A DNA stretch of 64,000 nucleotides. It comes from Microbacterium sp. 18062 (GTDB lineage: Bacteria; Actinomycetota; Actinomycetes; Actinomycetales; Microbacteriaceae). The stretch spans positions 1 to 64,000 of the forward strand of contig NZ_CACSKB010000018.1 in NCBI RefSeq assembly GCF_902706225.1, in the 5' to 3' direction. Positions 6,830 to 15,141 of the stretch are shown piece after piece; the first letter of the stretch is position 1; every line of letters begins with the position of its first letter. The translations under genes were made by a program, and so were the position numbers. A model generated the notes under the pieces. It did not search any database. It worked only from the letters and a program-made list of their open reading frames with translations, and was not told the DNA's origin.

Positions 6830-8548
6830 TCATCCCGCTGCCACCTCGACGGTGAAGCGCGTCGTGCCGCTGGTCGGACGGTCGATCATCACGTGGCCGT
6901 CGTGCGCCGCCACGACGTCACGCACCATGGTGAGACCGATGCCGAAGCCTTGGATCGCGTTCTCGTGCGCGTACGACGCGCGGTAGAAGCTGTCGAAGAT
7001 GTGGCGCTGGTCGGCTCCGCCGATCTCGGGACCGACGTTCGTGACGCTCACCCGGCAGACGTGCGCGTCACCGCTCTGCCCGATGGTGATCGCCGAGTGC
7101 GCGTGGCCGAACTTGATCGCGTTGGTGAGCAGCTCGCGGATGGCCTGCCGCATCCGCCACGGGTCGACGTGCGCGTGCAGGGGCGTCGTGCCGACGCGCT
7201 CGATCGTCATGCCGCGTGCATCCGCCCGCTCGCGCACGTCGGCGATCGCACCGTCGACGAGGGTCGTCACATCGACGTGCTGCGGCGCGAGAGGCACCGA
7301 GCTGCGGGATGCCGCGCGCAGCTCCCGGATGCGGTCCATCAGCGCGTCGACGTTCCGCAGCACGATGGCGAGGTAGTCGTGACCGGTGCGATCCGCTGCG
7401 TCGAGACGTTCGGCGATGAGGTCGAGGTATCCGATGATGTTCGTCAGGGGTGTGCGCAGCTCATGCGACACGGTCTTCAGGAACTGCTCGCGCACCGAGA
7501 GGGCGACGGCGAGCTCGGTGACGTCGTGGGCGACGATCACCGTGCCGAGCCGCTCGCCCGTCTCGCGATGCACGCGCCGCGCGGAGGTGTTGAGGGCCAG
7601 CTGCCGGTCGGGCGGCCCCGCCCACTCGAGGCGCTCGGCGATGTTCTCCCCCCGCAGCGCCCGCGGGATGGCCTGCTCCTCGGGCGGCACCCGCGTGACG
7701 CGGTCGGCCGCGTAGATCTCGGCGCCTGTGTGCAGCGTCTCGTCGAGCGGGATGCCGACGGCGACCGACAGCTCGGTGGCGCGTCTGTTGGCGACGACCA
7801 GCCGGCCGTCGGGGTCGAAGAACATGACCGCGGCCTGCACCGTGTTGAGGATCGTGCCGGCGAGGATCTCGTTGTCGACCGCCCGGCGAAGGGCCGCCGA
7901 CTCGGAGGCGTGGGCGACCAGCAGGCGCGACCGGCTGCGCCGCAGGTGGCCGGCGGCGACGCTCACCACGAGCGCCACGCCGATGATCAGCGTCGGCAGC
8001 ATGATGATGTTGATCCACTCGGCGGCGGTCGAGGGCACTCGGCCCTGGTAGACGAAGGTGAACGAGGTGATGAACCCGGCGCCGGCGACGGCGGCGAGGA
8101 TGGCCGGGCGGGGGAAGCCGTACGCGATCCAGAGGACGGGAAAGATCGAGAGCATGCCGACAGAGGGCATGACCGAGGTCAGCTCGGCCCGGAGGAAGGC
8201 GACGGCGACGATGTCGGCGATCGAGATGACGATCATCCACGTCGGGCGGAGGCTCTCCCACGGCACCAGGAGCGCGGCGAGGGAGGCGAGCACGGTGAGC
8301 GCGACGCCGACGATCACGATCGGGGCCGTCAGAGACGCGGGATGCCCGACCGCGACCATCGCCGTCACGAACAGCACGCCGAGCAGGAACGGGAGCTGCG
8401 CACGCAGGAACACGCATACGCGGGAGGCGCGGGTCGCCTCCAACTCGAACAGTGGCACTCCCTGAGTGTTCCCTACTTCTGACCCTCCTTCGTACGGCGG
8501 CGTATCGCAGGATGAGAGTTCCTTCGTCATCGTCGTCGTGACGCTCAT
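6830..8548 (-). CDS. Membrane-bound PAS sensor histidine kinase (paralogue 1)
   Basis: A ~572-residue kinase. About six hydrophobic segments occupy residues ~45-200 (for example LPFLLGVLFVTAMVAVG and LPTLIIGVALVVSVAAG). A short helical linker leads to a PAS domain (TVQAAVMFFDPDGRLVVANR). Then come HisKA with SVSHELRTP-type motif TVSHELRTPLTN and HATPase with LLTNAIKFG and GFGIGLTMV. It is strikingly similar in order and sequence to the kinase at 17190-18872. ATG 8548 is uncertain; TTG 8566 and ATG 8530 are alternatives, and the paralogue begins ~12 residues before VPLLFETEATR. It is divergent from the LAL regulator gene across 86 bp. No receiver-domain partner is present. Confidence 0.88.
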   Translation of the reverse strand: MSVTTTMTKELSSCDTPPYEGGSEVGNTQGVPLFELEATRASRVCVFLRAQLPFLLGVLFVTAMVAVGHPASLTAPIVIVGVALTVLASLAALLVPWESLRPTWMIVISIADIVAVAFLRAELTSVMPSVGMLSIFPVLWIAYGFPRPAILAAVAGAGFITSFTFVYQGRVPSTAAEWINIIMLPTLIIGVALVVSVAAGHLRRSRSRLLVAHASESAALRRAVDNEILAGTILNTVQAAVMFFDPDGRLVVANRRATELSVAVGIPLDETLHTGAEIYAADRVTRVPPEEQAIPRALRGENIAERLEWAGPPDRQLALNTSARRVHRETGERLGTVIVAHDVTELAVALSVREQFLKTVSHELRTPLTNIIGYLDLIAERLDAADRTGHDYLAIVLRNVDALMDRIRELRAASRSSVPLAPQHVDVTTLVDGAIADVRERADARGMTIERVGTTPLHAHVDPWRMRQAIRELLTNAIKFGHAHSAITIGQSGDAHVCRVSVTNVGPEIGGADQRHIFDSFYRASYAHENAIQGFGIGLTMVRDVVAAHDGHVMIDRPTSGTTRFTVEVAAG

Positions 8549-8634
8549 CCGTGGGCGGTCCCACAAGGTGAAATCACGGGTGAACGAGCGCCCGCCGCCG
8601 AGGTGGCTCGTTCCGGCGCCCGCATGCTGGGATC

Positions 8635-11208
8635 GTGCATCCGAGCACGATGTTCACCGACATCCTCCTCGACCGGCCGCGCCTGCTCGAGGCCGCGGCC
8701 GGTGCACGAGTATGCGTGCTCCGGGCCGAGGCGGGGGCGGGGAAGACGATGCTCGCAACCCAGCTGGTGCGGTCCGTCCCGGATGCATCCGACCCCACGA
8801 CGATCTGGATCGCGATCGACCCGGCCTGCACGACGAGCGCGTCCTTCTGGCATCGGGCGGTGACGAGCGCGGCGGCGGTGCTGCACGAGCGGCGCAGCGT
8901 CCTGCTGTCGTATCTGACGGGCGACGTGGCGCTGGCCGACCTGCCGGCGCTCATCGTCACCAAGTCGCAGCGGAGCGGCGGCCGCTTCCGGGTGGTCATC
9001 GACGACATGCATCTGCTGGACGAGGAGACGCAGGAGCAGATCTCCTGGGTGCTCGAGCGCTGCCCCATGATCTCGGCGGTGATCACCACCCGCGCGCCGA
9101 TCCGCCTCGAGCGGGCGGATGTCGCAGCGCGGCTGTGCACCCGAACACTCGGGGCGGAGCACCTGCCCTTCGACGCCGACGAGCTCGCCGCTGTCGCCCG
9201 GCTCGTGTGTCCTGCGCGCACGTTGTCGCCGACGGAGTCCGCGGCGATCCTCGAGTACACCCGGGGCAACCCGCTCGCCTCGCGCATCGCCCTGGCCGCG
9301 ACCGCGCGGCTCGCGCCCGCATCGGATGCGACGGCCGTTCGCACCGCACTGCAGCACACCGTTCGCAACGGCCGCGCGATGGATCCGCTGTTCCCCACGT
9401 TCGCCGACGAGTCCGAGCGCGCGGCCGCGATCAGGCTCGCGATCGTGCCCGAGGTCGACGACGCGCTGGCGCGGGCCCTCACCGGGCGCTCCGATGCGAC
9501 GGACCTGCTGCATCGGTTCCAGCTCGAGGGCATCGGACGGATGCGGCTCCGCGAGCGCGCGGTGTTCGCGTTCCATCCGATCGTCGCCGAGCTGCTCGCG
9601 ACGGAGGCGCACCAGGCGCTGCCCCCCGAGGAGCTGCAGCGACTGCGCCGGACCGCCGTGACGCAGCTCCGAGCCTGGGGCGACCCGGTCGAGGTGATGC
9701 GCCTGATGCTCGCCGCCCAGGACGATGCCGACCTCTGGCCGTTCTTCGCCCGGCACTTCTCCGAGCTGTCCGCGACTCGGCTGACCGAGGTCGCCGCGCT
9801 CTTCGACGGTCTCGAGCCGCCGATCGAGCAGCGCGACGGCACGCTCGCGCTCATCCATGCGATCGCCGAGTGGGAGCACGGTTACGGTCCGTCGTTGCGC
9901 AGCGGCCAGCTCGCCGCGCTGGCGGCGGGCGATCTGCTCTCCCGCCCGATGCCTTCCCGGCCCGGAGATCGTCTTCTGCACCATCTGGCGCTCATGGCGC
10001 TGCGTCGCACGAGCGGTCAGGCCGGCGCCGCAGCGCAGCACGCGCGCCGGCTCCTCGCCACCGCCGGCTCCATGCCCACATCCGAGCGCCGGAGCCTCGG
10101 CACCGCGTTCGAGGTGGGCGTCGTGCAGGCCCTGGTCGTCGAGGCGACCCTCGCTCACGACGATGCGGTGCTCGAAGGCACACGCCTCATCCACGACGAC
10201 CCGCACGAGCGCCGGCGCCATCACCTCCTGTCGCTGACGGCGATGGCGCTCGCGCGACAGGGCGACATGCCGGCGACGCGCACAGCGATCGCGCGGCTCG
10301 AAGACGTCGAGCACCCCGAATGGCTGCTCTCGATCCGTGCAGCGGGAGTCCGGGCCGCGACCATCGTCGACCTCGTCGAGCGGGCTCGCCCCGATGAGGC
10401 GACGTCGTACTACCAGGCGACCCGGCACGCCGACACCGCCGAGTTCTGGCCCGTGGTGCTGTGGGCACGCGCTCTGGCACTGCTCGCCGGGGCGGACCCC
10501 GGCACGGCGTTCGACGAGATCACGCACGAGATCGACGCGTGGGCCGCCGCGCCCACGGGTCCGGCGCTGCGCGGCGACCTCGCGGCCGTCCAGGCCGATC
10601 TCGCCATCGCGGCCGGCGAGCTCGCAACGGCGGCGCGGCTGCTCGATCGTGCCCCGCAGACCACCGCGGTGGCGCTCAGCGGGGCACGGGTGGCCCTCGC
10701 CCGGCAGCAGCCGGACGCGGCATCCGATCTGGTGCGTGCGATCGCGACGACGGGCGGCCTCACCCCGCGCCGCAATGCCGAACGGCTGCTGATATCGGCC
10801 GTGGCCGGGCACCGCCTCGGCCGTCAGGGCGCGGCGGCCGTCGCGCGGCGTGCGGCCCGCATCCTGCGCGCGCACGAGCTCCGGACACCGCTGCTGTTCG
10901 TCTCCGCAGAGGAGCGGCCGGTGCTGCTGCCCGCCCTGAACGCCGAGGCGCTCCTCCCCAGCGCGACAGATCCCTTCCCCGTGCCGGTGTCCCGATCGAT
11001 CCTCACCCCCCGCGAGATGACCGTCTGGCGCGCGCTCTGCGGCGACGAGTCTCTCGATCAGATCGCGGCGAAGCTGTTCGTCTCGGTGAACACCGTCAAG
11101 TCGCAGACGACCTCGATCTACCGCAAGCTCGGCGCGTCGACGCGCGCGGAGGCGGTCTCGGCGGGGCACGACCTCGGCCTCGACGAGCACGGGGCGGCGC
11201 CGATCTGA
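8635..11208 (+). CDS. LAL-type LuxR-family transcriptional regulator (MalT-like)
   Basis: An 857-residue STAND-ATPase regulator. Walker A is AEAGAGKT at ~35, and Walker B is RVVIDDMHLLD at ~120. Helical repeats without clear motifs fill the middle. A C-terminal LuxR helix-turn-helix reads LTPREMTVWRALCGDESLDQ, then IAAKLFVSVNTVKSQTTSIYRKLGA. LAL proteins bind ATP and an inducer and then activate promoters. It could start at GTG 8635 or at ATG 8650 (MFTDILLDRP). It is divergent from a membrane histidine kinase and upstream of the BY-kinase gene. It may regulate exopolysaccharide genes, but nothing in the sequence proves that. Confidence 0.9.
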   Translation: MHPSTMFTDILLDRPRLLEAAAGARVCVLRAEAGAGKTMLATQLVRSVPDASDPTTIWIAIDPACTTSASFWHRAVTSAAAVLHERRSVLLSYLTGDVALADLPALIVTKSQRSGGRFRVVIDDMHLLDEETQEQISWVLERCPMISAVITTRAPIRLERADVAARLCTRTLGAEHLPFDADELAAVARLVCPARTLSPTESAAILEYTRGNPLASRIALAATARLAPASDATAVRTALQHTVRNGRAMDPLFPTFADESERAAAIRLAIVPEVDDALARALTGRSDATDLLHRFQLEGIGRMRLRERAVFAFHPIVAELLATEAHQALPPEELQRLRRTAVTQLRAWGDPVEVMRLMLAAQDDADLWPFFARHFSELSATRLTEVAALFDGLEPPIEQRDGTLALIHAIAEWEHGYGPSLRSGQLAALAAGDLLSRPMPSRPGDRLLHHLALMALRRTSGQAGAAAQHARRLLATAGSMPTSERRSLGTAFEVGVVQALVVEATLAHDDAVLEGTRLIHDDPHERRRHHLLSLTAMALARQGDMPATRTAIARLEDVEHPEWLLSIRAAGVRAATIVDLVERARPDEATSYYQATRHADTAEFWPVVLWARALALLAGADPGTAFDEITHEIDAWAAAPTGPALRGDLAAVQADLAIAAGELATAARLLDRAPQTTAVALSGARVALARQQPDAASDLVRAIATTGGLTPRRNAERLLISAVAGHRLGRQGAAAVARRAARILRAHELRTPLLFVSAEERPVLLPALNAEALLPSATDPFPVPVSRSILTPREMTVWRALCGDESLDQIAAKLFVSVNTVKSQTTSIYRKLGASTRAEAVSAGHDLGLDEHGAAPI

Positions 11209-11312
11209 CTCCCGGCCTCGGTTCTCGCGCGACACCCCGTGACTCCCGCAACCGGCCCGTAACAACGCCTGTGGCAGGATGAATGCCGATACCCCCTGAA
11301 CTGAGAGGCATC

Positions 11313-12782
11313 ATGGAGCTCAGCGATTACATCCGGGTTCTGCGGAAGAACTGGCTCATCATCGTCGTCGTGACGCTTGTTGGGCTTGGTGCCGCAGCCG
11401 GATACTCCCTCACGCGAACGCCTCTCTACGAGTCGCAGTCGACGGTCGCCGTGTCGACCCAGAGTGCGAACTCCATCCAGGAGCTGCAGCAGGGCAACAC
11501 GTTCACCCAGGCGCGCGTCACGACGTATGTGAATCTCGTGACGAAGCCGATCGTCGTGAACCCCGTCATCGACGAGCTCGGCCTCGACATCACGGCCGGC
11601 CAGCTCGCGAGCAGCATCTCCGCGTCGAACACGTTGAACACGACGCTCATCACGATCGCGGTGCAGAACGCCGACCCGGTGCTCTCCGCCGACATCGCCA
11701 ACGCGCTCGCGGCGAGCCTCACCGAGGCCGTCGAGACGATCGAGACGACGGATCCGGCGGCCGGAAGCCCGGTCAAGCTGACCCGCGCCGAGGACGCCCT
11801 GCCGACGAACGTGCCGGTGAGCCCCAACGTTCCGCTCAACCTCGCGCTCGGCGCGCTCGTCGGCCTCGCGCTCGGCATCGGCGTGGCGGTGCTGCGCACC
11901 GTGCTCGACACGAAGGTGCGCAACGCCCGCGACATCATGAACCTCACCGAGCGCCCGATCATCGGCGCCATCCCCTTCGACCCGAAGGCCGAGGAGCGCC
12001 CGCTCATCCTGCACGCCGACCCGTACAACCCGCGGTCAGAGGCCTTCCGTTCGCTGCGCACGAACCTGCAGTTCATCGAGATGGACGGCGGCCACACGTT
12101 CGTCGTGACCTCCAGCATCCCGAGCGAGGGCAAGTCGACCACGACCGCGAACCTCGCGATCGCATTGGCGGATGCGGGGCAGCGCGTCGCGCTCATCGAC
12201 ACCGACCTGCGCAAGCCCAAGCTCGCCGAGTACCTCGGCATCGAGGGCGGCGCAGGCCTCACCGACGTGCTGATCGGCCGCGCGAAGGTCGGCGACGTCA
12301 TGCTCCCGTGGGGCAAGCGGCCGCTGTTCGTGCTGCCTGCGGGCAAGATCCCGCCGAACCCGAGCGAGCTGCTCGGGTCGAAGCAGATGTCCCAGCTGCT
12401 CGAGGCCATCAGCCGCGACTTCGACGTCGTGCTGCTGGATGCTCCCCCGCTCCTGCCGGTGACCGATGCCGCCGTCCTCGCCCGGTCGACGAGCGGCGCG
12501 CTCGTCGTCGTCGCCACCGGTCGCACGACCACGAGCCAGTTCCAGGGTGCGCTGACCACCCTCGAGACGGTCGGCGGAAAGGTGGCCGGTGTGATCCTCT
12601 CGATGGTCCCCACCCGCGGCGCCGACGCGTATGGCTATGGCTACGGCTACGGCTACGGGGGATACGGTGTCTACAGCGCCGCGTCTGCGGATGCCGTGGT
12701 TCCCGCTCAGCGCAAGCGGCGCGGGAAGGCGTCCGCCGCCGAGGAGCCCGACCGGCAGAACCCCGTCCCGAACGCCACCTGA
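11313..12782 (+). CDS. Polysaccharide co-polymerase / bacterial tyrosine kinase (Wzc-like)
   Basis: A 489-residue protein joining a Wzz-type chain-length domain to a BY-kinase. Two transmembrane segments (NWLIIVVVTLVGLGAAAGYS near residue 15 and LALGALVGLALGIGVAVLR near 185) flank an extracytoplasmic region. The cytoplasmic kinase has Walker A (SSIPSEGKSTTTANLAIAL), A' (VALIDTDLRKP) and Walker B (VVLLDAPPLLPVTDA). A tyrosine cluster YGYGYGYGYGGYGVYS near the C-terminus is the expected autophosphorylation site. Such proteins control capsule or exopolysaccharide export. GAGAGG just upstream favours ATG 11313 over an ATG at 11283. It is followed after 21 bp by a membrane protein gene. Confidence 0.92.
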   Translation: MELSDYIRVLRKNWLIIVVVTLVGLGAAAGYSLTRTPLYESQSTVAVSTQSANSIQELQQGNTFTQARVTTYVNLVTKPIVVNPVIDELGLDITAGQLASSISASNTLNTTLITIAVQNADPVLSADIANALAASLTEAVETIETTDPAAGSPVKLTRAEDALPTNVPVSPNVPLNLALGALVGLALGIGVAVLRTVLDTKVRNARDIMNLTERPIIGAIPFDPKAEERPLILHADPYNPRSEAFRSLRTNLQFIEMDGGHTFVVTSSIPSEGKSTTTANLAIALADAGQRVALIDTDLRKPKLAEYLGIEGGAGLTDVLIGRAKVGDVMLPWGKRPLFVLPAGKIPPNPSELLGSKQMSQLLEAISRDFDVVLLDAPPLLPVTDAAVLARSTSGALVVVATGRTTTSQFQGALTTLETVGGKVAGVILSMVPTRGADAYGYGYGYGYGGYGVYSAASADAVVPAQRKRRGKASAAEEPDRQNPVPNAT

Positions 12783-12803
12783 TCACGAGGAACCCCCACG
12801 GCG

Positions 12804-13700
12804 ATGGCACGACGACCTCGCACCACGACCAACGCCCCCGGACGGATCCTGTCGGGGGTGCTCGTCGCCGTGCTGGCGATCGGTGTCATCCTTCTCGCCT
12901 ACCTCGCGTTCCAGCACACCCGTAACGGTGAGGTCGAGGGCACGGCGCGCCCGGCGCCGACCTTCACGCACGGCGCCACCGCCACACCCGCCCCGACGCC
13001 CGCTCCCCCGGAGCCGACGACGGCGCCCGTCGTCGCACCGGGTCCCGCCGAGCGGCTGCTGGTCACCGGCTCGGGGGCGATCTGGCGGGCCACCGCGGGC
13101 TCCTGCGGCGAGGTCGAGCCGGTGCTCGAGCGGTCGACGGACGGCGGACAGACCTGGGCCGACGTCACCCCCCGCTACCTCGGCATCGGCCAGATCCTGG
13201 CCCTCGAGCCGCTGCAGTCCTCGGAGGCGCAGCTGGTCGCGCTCGTGGGCGGCGGCTGCGAGCTGCAGGCGCTTCGCACCTTCACGCAGGGAAGCTTCTG
13301 GGAGTCCTACCCCGACGCGCTCTCTGCGGCGACCTACCTCGACCCCACCGACCCGGGCGTGCTCGTGACGCCGAACGCCCGGATCGATGCCCCCTGCGCG
13401 ACGGCATGGGGCGTGCGGACGGGCGGCGGCACGACGGCGCTGATCTGCGACGGCACGGCCTACCAGCTCACGGACGGCGCCTGGCTGCCGGTCGCGGACG
13501 ACGCCCTGGCCGTGACCGCATCCGCCGCCGGGGTCGCGTCCGTGTCGACGGCGGCCGACTGCGCAGGGCTCGCCGTGACGACGACTGCGAGCGTGTGCGC
13601 CGCCGAGGCCTCACCCGAGGGCCCGGCCGCGATCGCCGCGTCGGACGGGAGCACGGTGATCTGGTCGGCCGACACCTGGGTCGTCGTCCCGACGCCCTGA
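12804..13700 (+). CDS. Unrecognised membrane-anchored extracytoplasmic protein
   Basis: A 298-residue protein. A short basic N-terminus (MARRPRTTTNAPGR) precedes one transmembrane segment (ILSGVLVAVLAIGVILLAYLAF). A Pro/Thr/Ala-rich linker of ~50 residues follows. The ~220-residue external domain contains a BNR/sialidase-like motif (STDGGQTWADVTPRY) and six or more cysteines (for example GSCGEVEP, GGGCELQ, CDGTAYQ, ADCAGLA, ASVCAAE), which could form disulfides. No catalytic family is recognised. It is probably co-transcribed with the BY-kinase gene, hinting at an envelope or exopolysaccharide role. Confidence 0.8.
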   Translation: MARRPRTTTNAPGRILSGVLVAVLAIGVILLAYLAFQHTRNGEVEGTARPAPTFTHGATATPAPTPAPPEPTTAPVVAPGPAERLLVTGSGAIWRATAGSCGEVEPVLERSTDGGQTWADVTPRYLGIGQILALEPLQSSEAQLVALVGGGCELQALRTFTQGSFWESYPDALSAATYLDPTDPGVLVTPNARIDAPCATAWGVRTGGGTTALICDGTAYQLTDGAWLPVADDALAVTASAAGVASVSTAADCAGLAVTTTASVCAAEASPEGPAAIAASDGSTVIWSADTWVVVPTP

Positions 13701-13757
13701 GCATCAGCTCCGTTCCGACCGCAGTGGTCGTCCCGCTCGCGTCATCCGCGTCGGGGT

Positions 13758-13772
13758 GGCGGGCTTCCCGCC
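13758..13772. terminator. Short GC hairpin downstream of the membrane protein gene
   Basis: GGCGGG, a 3-nt loop and CCCGCC lie 57 bp past the stop codon, between convergent genes. The stem is only 6 bp, so this is a weak call. Confidence 0.3.
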
Positions 13773-13886
13773 CGCGACGCGGCCCGGGCTCGGGCCGGAC
13801 GCGCCGCGGCCCGCCCCGGCGCCGACTCGCGTCGAGCGAGAGGGGCGAGCGAGGGCGGGCCGCGATCCGTGCGCGCGCCGGGAGCG

Positions 13887-14321
13887 TCAGCTGCGGAGGG
13901 CGCGCTGCGGGTCGGCGGGCGCCCCGCTGCTCTGCACGTCGATCCTGCGGGGCTTCGCGCGCTCGCTGATCGGGATGATCACGCTGAGCACGCCGTTGTC
14001 GTAGGTGGCCGAGATGCCCGCGGTGTCGACGCCCTCGCCGATGCTGAACTGCCGCAAGAAGCTGCCGGCCGGACGCTCGCGCGTGAGCCACTTCGCGCCC
14101 TCCGCTCCGCCGGGCGTGCGCTGCGCGCGGATGGTGAGCAGCTGTCCGTCGACATCGACGTCGACCGAGCCGGGATCGATGCCGGGAAGATCGGCGCTGA
14201 GGACGTAGCGATCGGCGTCACGGTAGAGGTCGACGGGCATCACCCGCAGGCTCTCGCGCGACGGGAGCAGGCTCTGTGCCAGACGGTCCAGCTCCGTGAA
14301 AGGGTCAAAAGTCATAGGCAT
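13887..14321 (-). CDS. Hsp20 / alpha-crystallin small heat-shock protein
   Basis: A 144-residue holdase chaperone beginning MPMTFDPFTELDRLAQSLL, followed by PVDLYRDADRYVLSADLPG. The crystallin domain is complete, with the SVDVDVDGQLLTIRAQR strand and the A-x-x-x-N-G-V-L signature (ATYDNGVLSVIIP) near the end. The C-terminal tail lacks a clear IxI motif. AAGGAGA, about 10 bases upstream, supports ATG 14321; ATG 14315 is possible. The upstream region carries both a perfect CIRCE and a HAIR-like inverted repeat, so heat induction through HrcA and HspR-type repressors is likely. Confidence 0.93.
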   Translation of the reverse strand: MPMTFDPFTELDRLAQSLLPSRESLRVMPVDLYRDADRYVLSADLPGIDPGSVDVDVDGQLLTIRAQRTPGGAEGAKWLTRERPAGSFLRQFSIGEGVDTAGISATYDNGVLSVIIPISERAKPRRIDVQSSGAPADPQRALRS

Positions 14322-14349
14322 GATGAACAGATCTCCTTCCGAATCGAGA

Positions 14350-14370
14350 GTTGAGCCCCTGCGGCTCAAC
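14350..14370 (-). promoter_or_regulatory. HAIR-like inverted repeat (HspR-type operator) of hsp20
   Basis: GTTGAGC-N7-GCTCAAC is a perfect inverted repeat 28 bp upstream of the hsp20 start. It differs by one base per arm end from the HspR/HAIR consensus CTTGAGT-N7-ACTCAAG. The spacing of 7 is exactly that of HAIR. Confidence 0.65.
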
Positions 14371-14380
14371 TACAGACAAT

Positions 14381-14407
14381 TTAGCACTCGGCGGCATCGA
14401 GTGCTAA
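14381..14407 (-). promoter_or_regulatory. CIRCE element (HrcA operator) of hsp20
   Basis: TTAGCACTC-N9-GAGTGCTAA is a perfect copy of the CIRCE consensus, the HrcA-binding site of groESL and related heat-shock genes. It lies 59 bp upstream of the hsp20 start and 10 bp from the HAIR-like site, on the side of a likely promoter. Confidence 0.93.
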
Positions 14408-14526
14408 CGGCTCTTTCCTGAAAATTTCCTTAGATCCGACCGAGTCCGGAGCGCAGACGCGATCGGGCGCAGAGCGGGAGCGGCGCCTGGCAGTGCGCTC
14501 GGAGAATGCCGGGCACGCCTCCTCCG

Positions 14527-14554
14527 GATGCTCAGCGATATATCGTTGAGCATC
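14527..14554 (+). promoter_or_regulatory. PadR operator palindrome
   Basis: A 28-bp palindrome with one mismatch (GATGCTCAGCGATA / TATCGTTGAGCATC) with an AT-rich centre (ATATAT) lies 34 bp upstream of the padR-like start. Self-repression from this site is typical of PadR regulators and is inferred here. Confidence 0.65.
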
Positions 14555-14588
14555 GTTCAGATGCAATGAGCGCAATCAGGAGGACACC

Positions 14589-15137
14589 ATGAGTGGATCA
14601 TTCCCGTCCGGTGGATTCGGCGGCTTCGGCCCGAACCTGAGCACCGACAGCCTCTGGCAGGGGCTCGACCAGCTGCGCACCGCCTTCGAGAAGCGCGTCA
14701 CCCCGCGCATGGGCCGCGGCGACGTGCGGGCCGCGGTGCTCGCCCTGCTCGCCGAGCGCCCGATGCACGGCTACCAGATCATCCGCGAGATCGAGGAGCG
14801 CAGCGGCGGCAGCTGGAAGCCGAGCGCCGGCTCGGTCTATCCCACGCTGCAGCTGCTCGCCGACGAGGGCCTCATCAGTGCCGAGGAGTCGAACGGCCGC
14901 AAGACCTACGCCCTCACCGAGGCGGGCCGCGACGAGGCCGCTGAGAGGACGGCTCCGTGGGAGTCCGCCGAGACGCGCGACCGCCCCGGCTTCACGGCGC
15001 TGCCGAAGGCGGGCGTCGAGCTCGCGCAGGCGGCCACGCAGGTTCAGCGCACCGGCACGCCCGAGCAGGTCGACCAGGCGGTCGCCGTGCTCGACGAGGC
15101 CCGCCGACGCCTCTACGCGATCCTCGCGCAGGACTGA
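14589..15137 (+). CDS. PadR-family transcriptional regulator
   Basis: A 182-residue PadR repressor. A Gly/Ser/Phe-rich N-terminus of ~35 residues precedes the winged helix. The motifs are RAAVLALLAERPMHGYQIIR, EIEERSGGSWKPSAGSVYPT and LQLLADEGLISAEESNGRKT; the W-x-P-x-x-G-S-x-Y-P segment is the PadR hallmark. The C-terminal ~70 residues are helical and suit dimerisation (VELAQAATQVQRTGTPEQ...). An AGGAGG-like site just before ATG gives strong translation. It is followed after 4 bp by the aarF-like gene, so the two form an operon under the palindrome at 14527. Confidence 0.92.
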   Translation: MSGSFPSGGFGGFGPNLSTDSLWQGLDQLRTAFEKRVTPRMGRGDVRAAVLALLAERPMHGYQIIREIEERSGGSWKPSAGSVYPTLQLLADEGLISAEESNGRKTYALTEAGRDEAAERTAPWESAETRDRPGFTALPKAGVELAQAATQVQRTGTPEQVDQAVAVLDEARRRLYAILAQD

Positions 15138-15141
15138 CCGA

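Noticed and set aside
8545..11265. Very long minus-strand open frame opposite the LAL regulator gene
   Set aside because: Low-complexity Arg/Gly/Ala-rich translation typical of GC-rich shadows; the + strand frame has Walker motifs and a LuxR domain.
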